Counted from the first letter of the stretch, positions 1 through 5,386 are shown. The stretch is DNA of 5,463 nucleotides from an uncultured Ruminococcus sp. (GCA_946414115.1 CAMKNF010000136.1:1-5463), one strand, 5' to 3'. Notes: generated by a model not told the origin, from the sequence alone. Numbers and translations are program-made.

Positions 1-111
1 GACAGCCTGCGCAAAATGTTGTATTTAGCGTCGCAAAAGATTGTCGAACGCTGGAAGCAAAGATGTCGAAACTGGGACGTAGTTTTAAGCCAGTTATCGA
101 TAATATTTTAG
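1..111 (+). CDS. IS256/Mutator-family transposase, C-terminal end (5' part outside window)
   Basis: Frame 1 is open from the first base to a TAG at 109-111 and gives 36 residues. The residues DSLRKMLYLASQKIVERW, then a CRNWDVVLSQLSIIF end, match the usual C-terminus of IS256/Mutator-family (DDE) transposases: a 'LRKxxYLA...I..KW....RNW..VLSQL.I.F' pattern just before the stop. These enzymes cut and rejoin the ends of their own insertion sequence. The catalytic DDE residues lie upstream of the window, so whether the gene is intact cannot be judged. The usual last residues after 'F' (often ED/EGRL) are missing here, a minor variation or a small C-terminal trim. It converges with the amylase gene and has no functional link to it. 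The family assignment is from pattern recognition and is fairly firm in spite of the short length. Confidence 0.8.
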   Translation, partial: DSLRKMLYLASQKIVERWKQRCRNWDVVLSQLSIIF

Positions 112-126
112 GACAGAATACCTGCT

Positions 127-246
127 TGATTTGCCCCTGAGAATATAATTTCCTGTCCGCAAAATGTTATTCACGTTTTGGCTTGCATAACATTCCGCAG
201 ATAGGAATGAAAAGTTGACACGGGGCAAATCAGAAAGCCTGATTGC
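127..246. repeat. Nested inverted repeats in IS non-coding region
   Basis: An exact 11-bp inverted repeat pairs 127-137 (TGATTTGCCCC) with 222-232 (GGGGCAAATCA). Inside it a second exact 8-bp pair joins 163-170 (AATGTTAT) to 187-194 (ATAACATT), and a TTCCT/AGGAA pair (150-154 with 203-207) lies between. The right arm can instead pair with the next bases: AATCAG at 228-233 with CTGATT at 239-244 around a 5-nt loop. The outer fold and this local hairpin exclude each other. The function is unknown; it could be an IS-encoded structured RNA, a terminator-like barrier, or leftover recombination ends. Confidence 0.5.
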
Positions 247-311
247 ACCGCAATCCAGTGTTCTTTTATTGCTTGAAGGATTATTATTTACACAAAATTT
301 TATCGGCTGCC

Positions 312-483
312 AAGAGGAACTTTGAAAAAACCTAAATATAGATAAATTTCACCGATTAGTCTATATTTTTTCGTACAGTATGATTATTTCATTAAAATTA
401 ATAAGGAAAACTCCTACCCAACTTTTAAATATGCGTTATTATATGAATCTTTCTGACCGGATTAATTCAGTCCACTACCTGCT
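312..483. other. Intergenic, no gene seen
   Basis: This is AT-rich DNA between the IS end and the terminator at 484-517. The only structure is a weak A+T hairpin pairing 334-343 with 359-368, followed by a short T run at 366-371. A plus-strand frame is open from 326 to 523 with an ATG at 380, but it has no ribosome binding site, runs into the terminator hairpin and matches no family I know, so I do not call it a gene. Confidence 0.6.
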
Positions 484-517
484 AAAAGCCCCTTGCCGTT
501 TAAAGCAAGGGGCTTTT
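484..517. terminator. Bidirectional intrinsic terminator of the amylase gene
   Basis: A perfect 13-bp stem pairs AAAAGCCCCTTGC (484-496) with GCAAGGGGCTTTT (505-517) around an 8-nt loop. Each arm ends in a T-run on its own reading strand, so it can stop transcription from both sides. It starts 23 bp past the amylase stop codon, the expected place for the 3' end of that leftward mRNA, and it would also block read-through from the IS element. Confidence 0.88.
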
Positions 518-540
518 AATTAAGGTAGATTTATATCATT

Positions 541-3500
541 TTATCCTAACGCACTGCTTAAACCTGAAACATACATCTGAATTTCTGTTGCGTCCTTGAT
601 ATTGATTACGCCGTCTTTATAGACATCTGCAGCCTGCATCTGCTGACTTGTCATATTTACAAGCGATGCAATATACTTCTGAATTTCTGTTGCGTCATTG
701 ATATTGATTTTGCCGTCACCCGTTACATCGCCCTTTTCAACTGATGGAGTTGTTGGCTGTGTTGTTGGCTGTGTTGTTGGCTGTGTTGTTGGCTGTGTTG
801 TTGGCGGATTTGTTGTAGGCGGAATATAGCTTGTTATATCGCCGTTTGACATATTATATGAATATGTGTCTGACTTCAGACCCTTTCTCTCAACATCAAC
901 CTTGATTACAGATGAAGCTGTGAGTTCAGTTGCCTCAACAGTAAATTCGCCTGTGATTTCATCTGAATGTGTTTTATAGGACTTGCCGTTCACTGTTACA
1001 GTGATGTCTGCGTCCTGAACTGCAACACCAACTATTGTAGTTTTGCCCTTAACAGCATATGAAAGACCTGCATTTGCAAGCACGAGTGCTGATTTTGCAT
1101 TTATAAGCGACTCAAGTGTGCTTTCAACAAGCGCTTCGTCTGCAACGCCCTCGCCCTGTGCGATGAGCTCATTGGCTGTTGTCATAACAGCAGAAACATT
1201 GTTCCAGCTTGAGGCAGTATAGTCGCTTGATGTCATTGCAAGTACTTCTCTTGCCTCTTTCTTGAGCGTCTGGAATTTTGAAAGAACAATCTCAGGCTTA
1301 GTGAGCTTAAAGGTTGTGCAGTCCTCGCTTGTTATTTCAATGCAGGAACCGTCGATAATGCCTGTAATATCTTGGGTCCTTTTGCTGTCGCTGCCCAAAC
1401 CTACGATTGCGCTAACCTTATCGTAGCCGTTTACTGTGAATATATAGTTACCGTCAGCGTCCTTTTCTGTAAGTTTCATGCCCGGCCATCCGCCTGTCAG
1501 TACGCTACCGTCGGCAGCCCAGACATAGAGATGATAGCTTGCCGAAGGGCTGTACGGCTTAATTGTGAATGTAACTGACTTTTCAGACGGTTCGTCACCG
1601 CTTCCGCCCATAAACTTTGCCGCACTGTAATTGCCTGACGGAATTTCAAGATATGTATCTCCGTTGAGATTTTTGAAGTCGCGGCTCTTCTGTGCGTCGC
1701 TGCCGTTATTGAGAACAACATTGTAGGTATCTGTTGTGTTAAGCTCCATAACATAGTAGCCGTCGCTGTTCTTTTCTGTCATCTTTGTTCCCGGCCAAGA
1801 ACCGCAAAGCGCTGTGCTGTCACCTGTCCAGACATAAATATAAGGTGCGCTGTCGCTCTTTACATAGATCTTTCCTTGCTGAGGAGGAACTGTAGAATCA
1901 GGATCGCCTGTTGTCGGCTCTTGTTCGCTCTCAAACATCTTATAGAAGGATGCAACCGATCTTGATGAACCCTTTTCGTTTGTTGCCTCGAGTGTGATTT
2001 TGATTGTGTCGCCATCGTAAGCAGTTTTACCGATTTCAAAGGTTGAGCCGTTTGTAACAACGAACTTATTGCCGCCGTCGATTGAGCAGGTTGCGCTGTC
2101 ACATTCCTCAAGTGATACCGTAACAGTCTGTGTACCCTTGAACTTTGCTGCGCCTTTTACGCTCATAATAGGTTTGCCGTCCGGCATCTGAATGAGAATT
2201 GTTCCGTTTTCACCGCTGTTAAATGTTACCTTGCCGTCTGTAACTATTGCAGATGTATGGTCATAGGTGTTCATAAGCTGCTGACCGTCGCTCCATATTG
2301 AAGAAACATCAAGAGTTATATCTGCATTTGAAGAAGCACCGATTACGGCTGCTACCTTGTCAGAAACACCGTTCTTGTCATATGTTCTTGCAAATGCAAC
2401 GCCGTTTGTTGCAGAAAGCATTGTGTTGCTGCCTCCACCGACTGCAACATGGTCGTTACGGAACTGACCAACCTTCTGCCAGTGAGCGAGAACAGTTTGG
2501 TCAAGGCTGTCCCAGTTCATATCACTGCGCAGTGAGTGACCAGAACCACCGGCGCCGTCAAAGGCTAAGCCATCAAACATCGGACGGTTTGATTCGTCAC
2601 CGTAGTAAATCTGAACGCCGCCCGGAGCCAGGAGAAATGCCGAGCCGTTGTAAATCATTGCGCTTGTATCACCACGGGTTAAAAGCGCATCGTGTGATGA
2701 AATGAACGAAAGCACATTGAAGTCTTCCTTTGTGTTGATTTCATCAGCATAGCGCTGATACAAACCGGCAACCCTTGAACTTGCAAACACGCCTGCGCCC
2801 CAGGTCTCGAAGTTAATCATGGAGTCAAAGCCGCCCTGTGTATAGTATTCATCATAGCCAACGCCTTTGTCCCAAGCCTCGCCTGTCATCCAGAAGTCCT
2901 GCTGCCAGTTTGCACCCGGCTTGTCAGGGTTGTTCTTACGCCAATCTGCAAGTGCATCTACGCAGGCAGTTTTGAGCTGTTTCCACGAGCTCTTCTCAAC
3001 ATGCTTTGCTGTGTCACAGCGGAAGCCGTCGACACCGTATTTTCTTACCCATTCGGCAAGCCAGCTTGTAAGATAGCCTGTTACGGTATTTGAACTGCCG
3101 TACTTTGCGATTTTTTCGTCGTATGTGCCCTCTTTTGTCCACTTTGTCTTTAAGACCTCAGGAATTGAAACAGGCGTTGTCTGCTCTGTTTTGAAGTCAG
3201 GCAGGCCGGCGAGGCTCATTGTATAGTCACTGCCGCCGCCTTCGGTGTATCCCGGAAGACCGCTTCTTACCCAGTCGGGGCCCCACCATTTGCCCCAGTC
3301 TTCAGCTGATGTTTGGTAATCAATATGTTTGTTGAAATCACTGACATTTTCAATGACATACTTATAATCAGTTGCACCCTCTAAAAGTGTACCGAAACCA
3401 AACTCCTCCATATCAGCTACTGTATTGTAGCCGCAGTGGTTCATAACTATGTCCATGATAACTCTGAGGCCGTGCTCGTGAGCAGTGTCAACCAAAGTTT

Positions 3501-4017
3501 CAAACTCCTCGGGTGTACCGAAGTTTGCGTCTGTTTCGGTATAGTCAAGCACATAATAGCCGTGATATGAATAGTGCGCAAAGTGGCCTGCGCCTGAGTC
3601 GCAGTATCCGTGAGTCTGCTCATACGGAGCGGAAATCCACAGTGCATTTACGCCGAGGTCATTGAAATAGCCCTCCTCGATAGCCTGTGTAATACCTGCA
3701 AAGTCACCGCCGTGGAATGTGCCCGGAGCAGTGTCCCAGCCGGAAATCGGCTTACCGTTTTTGTCGAGTGTTCTGCCGTATGAGTGGTCGTTTGATGTGT
3801 TGCCGTTTTTGAAACGGTCAGTAAGCAAAAAGTAAACTGTTGCATTGTCCCAAGTAAAACCGTCGTTTTCAACAACAGAGCCTGCTATTGCAGAACCAGT
3901 TGCTTTGTCATTGACCGTCACAGCCGATACATCGACAAACGCAAAGGACATACAGCAAATTACCATACTAAGCGCAACAAGCACGCTTATAAGCTTTACT
4001 GTTAATTTGGTTTTCAT
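541..4017 (-). CDS. Secreted dockerin-bearing GH13 (MalS-like, GH13_19) alpha-amylase with two CBM26-like starch-binding modules
   Basis: This 1158-residue extracellular enzyme hydrolyses alpha-1,4 bonds of starch. A TTG lies six codons upstream in frame, but ATG 4017 is preferred because AAAGGAG sits 8 nt before it and a signal peptide (about 1-32, ending DVSA) begins there. The catalytic barrel spans about 50-530. Region I is DIVMNH (189-194), region II GFRCDTAKH with nucleophile D335, region III FWMTGEAW with acid/base E380, and region IV FISSHD with D443. The wording around these (HGYYVLDYTETDANFGT, MSLAGLPDFKTE, FWMTGEAW) closely follows E. coli periplasmic MalS (GH13_19). Then come a beta-sandwich (about 535-612), a chitobiase-C-like domain (614-694), CBM26-like modules (715-794, W730/W741; 813-895, W833/W844), a FIVAR-like helical domain (908-980), an Ig-like domain (981-1057), a PTTQ linker (1066-1091) and a type I dockerin (1095-1154; calcium loops at 1097-1108 and 1131-1142). 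The dockerin implies attachment to a scaffoldin cohesin. It appears monocistronic. Substrate is well supported; exact product profile is unknown. Confidence 0.95.
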   Translation of the reverse strand: MKTKLTVKLISVLVALSMVICCMSFAFVDVSAVTVNDKATGSAIAGSVVENDGFTWDNATVYFLLTDRFKNGNTSNDHSYGRTLDKNGKPISGWDTAPGTFHGGDFAGITQAIEEGYFNDLGVNALWISAPYEQTHGYCDSGAGHFAHYSYHGYYVLDYTETDANFGTPEEFETLVDTAHEHGLRVIMDIVMNHCGYNTVADMEEFGFGTLLEGATDYKYVIENVSDFNKHIDYQTSAEDWGKWWGPDWVRSGLPGYTEGGGSDYTMSLAGLPDFKTEQTTPVSIPEVLKTKWTKEGTYDEKIAKYGSSNTVTGYLTSWLAEWVRKYGVDGFRCDTAKHVEKSSWKQLKTACVDALADWRKNNPDKPGANWQQDFWMTGEAWDKGVGYDEYYTQGGFDSMINFETWGAGVFASSRVAGLYQRYADEINTKEDFNVLSFISSHDALLTRGDTSAMIYNGSAFLLAPGGVQIYYGDESNRPMFDGLAFDGAGGSGHSLRSDMNWDSLDQTVLAHWQKVGQFRNDHVAVGGGSNTMLSATNGVAFARTYDKNGVSDKVAAVIGASSNADITLDVSSIWSDGQQLMNTYDHTSAIVTDGKVTFNSGENGTILIQMPDGKPIMSVKGAAKFKGTQTVTVSLEECDSATCSIDGGNKFVVTNGSTFEIGKTAYDGDTIKITLEATNEKGSSRSVASFYKMFESEQEPTTGDPDSTVPPQQGKIYVKSDSAPYIYVWTGDSTALCGSWPGTKMTEKNSDGYYVMELNTTDTYNVVLNNGSDAQKSRDFKNLNGDTYLEIPSGNYSAAKFMGGSGDEPSEKSVTFTIKPYSPSASYHLYVWAADGSVLTGGWPGMKLTEKDADGNYIFTVNGYDKVSAIVGLGSDSKRTQDITGIIDGSCIEITSEDCTTFKLTKPEIVLSKFQTLKKEAREVLAMTSSDYTASSWNNVSAVMTTANELIAQGEGVADEALVESTLESLINAKSALVLANAGLSYAVKGKTTIVGVAVQDADITVTVNGKSYKTHSDEITGEFTVEATELTASSVIKVDVERKGLKSDTYSYNMSNGDITSYIPPTTNPPTTQPTTQPTTQPTTQPTTPSVEKGDVTGDGKININDATEIQKYIASLVNMTSQQMQAADVYKDGVINIKDATEIQMYVSGLSSALG
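577..717. repeat. Duplicated dockerin half-repeat, 39-bp near-identical copies
   Basis: Bases 577-615 and 679-717 are direct copies that match at 36 of 39 positions. They encode the two calcium-loop/helix units of the dockerin (DGVINIKDATEIQ and DGKININDATEIQ). Duplicated F-hand loops are normal for type I dockerins. Near identity at the nucleotide level suggests recent duplication or gene conversion, and recombination between the copies would remove 34 codons in frame. Confidence 0.8.
749..805. repeat. 12-bp tandem repeat encoding the PTTQ linker
   Basis: The unit GTTGTTGGCTGT (plus strand) occurs four times without change from 749 to 796 and is followed by nine more matching bases. On the coding strand it gives the Thr/Pro/Gln repeat (PTTQ) joining the Ig-like domain to the dockerin. 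Since 12 bp is four codons, slippage would change linker length without breaking the frame. Such linkers are flexible and often O-glycosylated in secreted glycanases. Confidence 0.9.
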
Positions 4018-4025
4018 TTGTTTTA

Positions 4026-4032
4026 CTCCTTT
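4026..4032 (-). promoter_or_regulatory. Ribosome binding site that fixes the amylase start
   Basis: The minus strand reads AAAGGAG with 8 nt before ATG 4017. The same bases would lie inside the coding region if the in-frame TTG at 4033-4035 were used, so they favour the ATG, directly before a typical lysine-containing signal peptide. Confidence 0.9.
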
Positions 4033-4050
4033 CAAAACTTCTGTATTTAT

Positions 4051-4064
4051 TTAGGAAAACCTAA
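4051..4064 (-). promoter_or_regulatory. Leader hairpin / palindrome near the amylase transcription start
   Basis: TTAGG (4051-4055) and CCTAA (4060-4064) form a perfect 5-bp inverted repeat around four A/T bases. With the proposed -10 at 4072-4077, transcription would start near 4065, so the hairpin would form the extreme 5' end of the mRNA. It could stabilise the message, or act on DNA as a small operator. Both are inferences. Confidence 0.4.
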
Positions 4065-4071
4065 CAAAGTT

Positions 4072-4100
4072 ATAATATCATATTATGGCCAAAATTTCCA
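4072..4100 (-). promoter_or_regulatory. Candidate sigma-A promoter of the amylase gene
   Basis: On the minus strand, TGGAAA (4100-4095, 4 of 6 to TTGACA) lies 17 bp before TATTAT (4077-4072, 5 of 6 to TATAAT), giving a leader of about 48 nt. The -35 falls in the promoter-proximal copy of an 11-bp tandem repeat. A competing pairing is TTTAAT with TATGAT (4082-4077). The region is AT-rich, so chance matches are likely. Confidence 0.5.
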
Positions 4101-4113
4101 TTAAATTTCCATT
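4092..4113. repeat. Tandem 11-bp direct repeat at the amylase promoter
   Basis: AAATTTCCATT occurs twice back to back (4092-4102 and 4103-4113) without mismatch. The spacing is about one helical turn, so both copies face the same side of the DNA. The copies overlap or adjoin the proposed -35, the place expected for a regulator binding site. No known operator consensus is recognised. Confidence 0.7.
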
Positions 4114-4296
4114 AATTTATATAGTTATAAACAAAACGGCGATTTGAATAGATTTACACACAACTTTTTATGCAATTTTTATAACAAAAATTACTGATTA
4201 TGTGAAAATTATACAAATATGTTTTTATTATATTATGCTTTTTGCTAAGTGTATTTTTTAACAGTTTTCAAAAATTTCATATATAAAAAAGAAAAA
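4114..4296. other. AT-rich intergenic DNA, no gene seen
   Basis: This stretch lies upstream of the amylase promoter and is very rich in A and T. No reading frame with a plausible start and family match is present on either strand. It contains many chance TATAAT-like words, for example at 4208-4213 on the minus strand, none with a convincing -35. The T-run of the leftward terminator at 4297-4315 falls at its right edge (4280-4296). Confidence 0.6.
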
Positions 4297-4315
4297 CGAC
4301 TGCCAAAGACAGTCG
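4297..4315 (-). terminator. Leftward intrinsic terminator upstream of the amylase
   Basis: CGACTG (4297-4302) pairs with CAGTCG (4310-4315) around a 7-nt loop. Read on the minus strand, the stem is followed by TTTTTCTTTTTT, a good terminator tail. It would stop any leftward transcript from the decayed region on the right before it reached the amylase promoter. Confidence 0.7.
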
Positions 4316-4356
4316 CCCGAATTCTATGTTGTTTATTTATATAACGCTTACTGAAT

Positions 4357-4381
4357 AAACGGCAACACGCCGTTGCCGTTT
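4357..4381. terminator. Strong 10-bp hairpin, possible terminator
   Basis: AAACGGCAAC (4357-4366) pairs perfectly with GTTGCCGTTT (4372-4381) around ACGCC. A short T-run follows on either strand (TTTTG on plus, TTTATT on minus). It is either a weak bidirectional terminator or an RNA structure. It lies directly left of the GH32 fragment. Confidence 0.5.
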
Positions 4382-4386
4382 TGTAA

Positions 4387-4500
4387 AAACACCGAAAAGC
4401 AGTAATGCTTGCTTATGGTCTTGACTTTTACACACCTCAGACGCTTTTAATAAATGACGGCAGACGAATTATGATAGCGTGGATGCTATTTGATGAATAG
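4387..4500 (+). pseudogene. Decayed fragment of a GH32 sucrose/fructan hydrolase gene
   Basis: The plus frame between a TAA (4384-4386) and a TAG (4498-4500) encodes YGLDFYTPQTLL (from 4414), one residue spacer, and NDGRRIMIAWM (to 4485). This matches the conserved GH32 block 'DYGxDFYAPQT(F/L)...GRRI(L/M)IGWM' of sucrose-6-phosphate hydrolases, invertases and fructanases. Only about 25 residues of a roughly 500-residue family remain. The nucleophile (WMNDPNG), RDP and ECP motifs are absent, there is no start or RBS, and both flanks are out of frame. I read it as a relic of a sucrose or fructan utilisation gene. The motif match is strong but short, and I found no second GH32 block nearby. Confidence 0.65.
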
Positions 4501-4618
4501 TTCGATAATGTAATTTAGTCTGGACAAAAAGGTATTTCTGTGATATCAGAAATATTGACTTTAAGAACCAAGCATAAAAAATGCCCGTCAGGAACAATTT
4601 ATAATTATAAAATTGCAT
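4501..4618. other. Non-coding stretch with small hairpins
   Basis: No gene is seen. An 8-bp inverted repeat pairs TATTTCTG (4533-4540) with CAGAAATA (4547-4554). A motif GCATAAAAAAT followed by GCCCG at 4572-4587 recurs in similar form at 4615-4632, at the base of the next terminator. The DNA may be the further decayed continuation of the GH32 gene, but no residual homology is visible. Confidence 0.5.
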
Positions 4619-4667
4619 AAAAAATCAGCCCGAGGGAATACCTAAAAATCGTATTCTCGCAGGCTGA
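4619..4667 (-). terminator. Leftward intrinsic terminator
   Basis: TCAGCC (4625-4630) pairs with GGCTGA (4662-4667), and, past a small internal loop, GGGAATAC (4634-4641, one G-T pair) with GTATTCTC (4651-4658). Read on the minus strand, the stem ends in GGGCTGA followed by six T (4624-4619). The matching leftward gene is not obvious; the only candidate is a short non-coding unit starting near 4743. Confidence 0.72.
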
Positions 4668-4857
4668 ATATATTACTCCTACATAATTTGAATATTAATT
4701 TTTTCATAAGAAATCCATTTGGAATATTCCTTATATTTAAAGCTATCCTATTATATTAGGACAGATACAGTAGCTTGTTATGTTACTGTAATAACCACAA
4801 GGAAAGGGATTAAATCAATAGACACGAAAAAGGAAGCAGTTTACAAAATCGATATTC
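4668..4857. other. Intergenic region left of the recombinase remnant
   Basis: No gene is seen. It holds a GGAATATTCC palindrome (4721-4730), a TCCTA/TAGGA pair (4746-4750 with 4757-4761) that contains a perfect minus-strand TATAAT (4755-4750), and a 7-bp hairpin TACAGTA/TACTGTA (4766-4772 with 4784-4790). The stretch 4822-4857 is open in frame with the recombinase remnant but shows no recombinase-like residues. Confidence 0.5.
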
Positions 4858-5229
4858 TTGACCTTCAATTATACAGATACCCTTGAAAGTGTGTATTGCA
4901 TTGAAGTCGTTACCGAACTAATTAAAAAGTGCATATCCGAAAATTCTTCATCGGCTCAGGACCAGGAAAAATATACAGAGAGATACAACAGCTATGTTGA
5001 CCGCTATGATAAAGCAAAATCAAGATATGATGAGCTTGAACATCAGAAGGAAAACAAGCTTTCAAAAAGAAAAGCAATAGACCGCTTTATTTTTGAACTT
5101 TCAAAGCGTGACGAACTGCTCACCAAATTTGATAACTGCCTTTGGCTGACGGTTGTTGATATTGTTACGGTTCAAAGTGACGGAATTTTGCTATTTAAAT
5201 TCAACGACGGTACGGAGATTAAGAGGTAA
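4858..5229 (+). pseudogene. C-terminal remnant of a large serine recombinase (resolvase family)
   Basis: About 123 residues encode the last part of a large serine recombinase, the enzyme class that integrates or excises phages and Tn4451-like elements. Seen in order: a TDT start block, then a highly charged coiled coil (roughly residues 20-80) with IKKCISENSSSAQDQ and RYDKAKSRYDELE, then LLTKFDNCLWLTVVDIVTV and a terminal FKFNDGTEIKR. This follows the family ending 'TEFDExLW..(L/M)VD.VTV...I.FTFKDGTEI'. Intact members have 450-560 residues; the serine catalytic domain, recombinase domain and zinc ribbon are all missing. The first codon would be TTG with no RBS at proper distance, and an in-frame TAG lies at 4819-4821. 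Compared with the family, some residues also seem missing between TDT and the coiled coil. I call it a non-functional fragment. A short expressed protein cannot be excluded, since the frame and terminator are intact. Confidence 0.85.
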
Positions 5230-5245
5230 AAATAAGACAAAAATC

Positions 5246-5282
5246 AAGCAGACTGCAGTTATTAAGAAATTGCAGTCTGCTT
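5246..5282 (+). terminator. Strong intrinsic terminator after the recombinase remnant
   Basis: A perfect 12-bp stem pairs AAGCAGACTGCA (5246-5257) with TGCAGTCTGCTT (5271-5282) around 13 nt, followed by TTTATTTTG on the plus strand. It lies 17 bp past the stop codon of the remnant, so it is the original terminator of the recombinase gene. Confidence 0.85.
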
Positions 5283-5354
5283 TATTTTGTATTATGTAAG
5301 TTGCTGCTGTCTAATTAAAAATTCATCAGTATTTCAAATGCACCAAACAACAAA

Positions 5355-5386
5355 AAATGCACCCATAATTTAGCTTGGGTGCATTT
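5355..5386 (-). terminator. Intrinsic terminator, best for leftward transcription
   Basis: AAATGCACCCA (5355-5365) pairs perfectly with TGGGTGCATTT (5376-5386) around 10 nt. On the minus strand the stem is followed by a T-rich tail (TTTTTTGTTGTTTG). On the plus strand the tail is poorer. It may end a leftward gene lying beyond the right edge of the window. Confidence 0.7.

Larger units (their letters stand above)
1..311 (+). mobile_element. Right end of an IS256-family insertion sequence with probable terminal repeat at 288-311
   Basis: The transposase tail at 1-111 is followed by about 200 bp with no reading frame. At 288-311 the sequence reads TTACACAAAATTTTATCGGC and on to TGCC. On the other strand it begins GGCAGCCGATAAAATTTTGT, which resembles the 'G..TCTG.CAAAATTTTGTGTAAA' type of terminal inverted repeat common in Firmicutes IS256-family elements. 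I therefore put the IS boundary near 309-311. The left end and the 8-9 bp target duplication are outside the window, so the boundary is an inference. Confidence 0.5.

Noticed and set aside
380..523. Plus-strand 47-codon ORF starting ATG 380
   Set aside because: It has no ribosome binding site, matches no family I know, and ends inside the terminator hairpin, a common source of spurious small ORFs.
749..805. Tandem repeats as a CRISPR array
   Set aside because: The 12-bp units are contiguous without spacers and encode the PTTQ linker in frame.
2298..2705. Plus-strand 135-codon ORF inside the amylase gene
   Set aside because: It is antisense to the conserved GH13 coding region and has no RBS or recognisable domain. 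The same holds for the other short frames overlapping 1372-4054.
4018..4035. Upstream TTG start for the amylase (six residues longer)
   Set aside because: The AAAGGAG motif would fall inside the coding sequence, while it is ideally spaced for ATG 4017, which directly begins a signal peptide.
4018..4140. CcpA catabolite-repression (cre) site upstream of the amylase
   Set aside because: No stretch fits the WTGNNARCGNWWWCAW pattern on either strand.
4643..4708. Minus-strand 21-codon ORF starting ATG near 4706
   Set aside because: It runs into the terminator hairpin, has only a poor RBS and no family resemblance.
4710..4765. Second IS256 transposase tail, because TTAGGACAGA occurs at both 108-117 and 4756-4765 with similar bases before it
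   Set aside because: The translated residues before it (KAILLY or KLSYY) do not keep the RNW..VLSQL pattern, so the 10-bp match is probably chance in AT-rich DNA.
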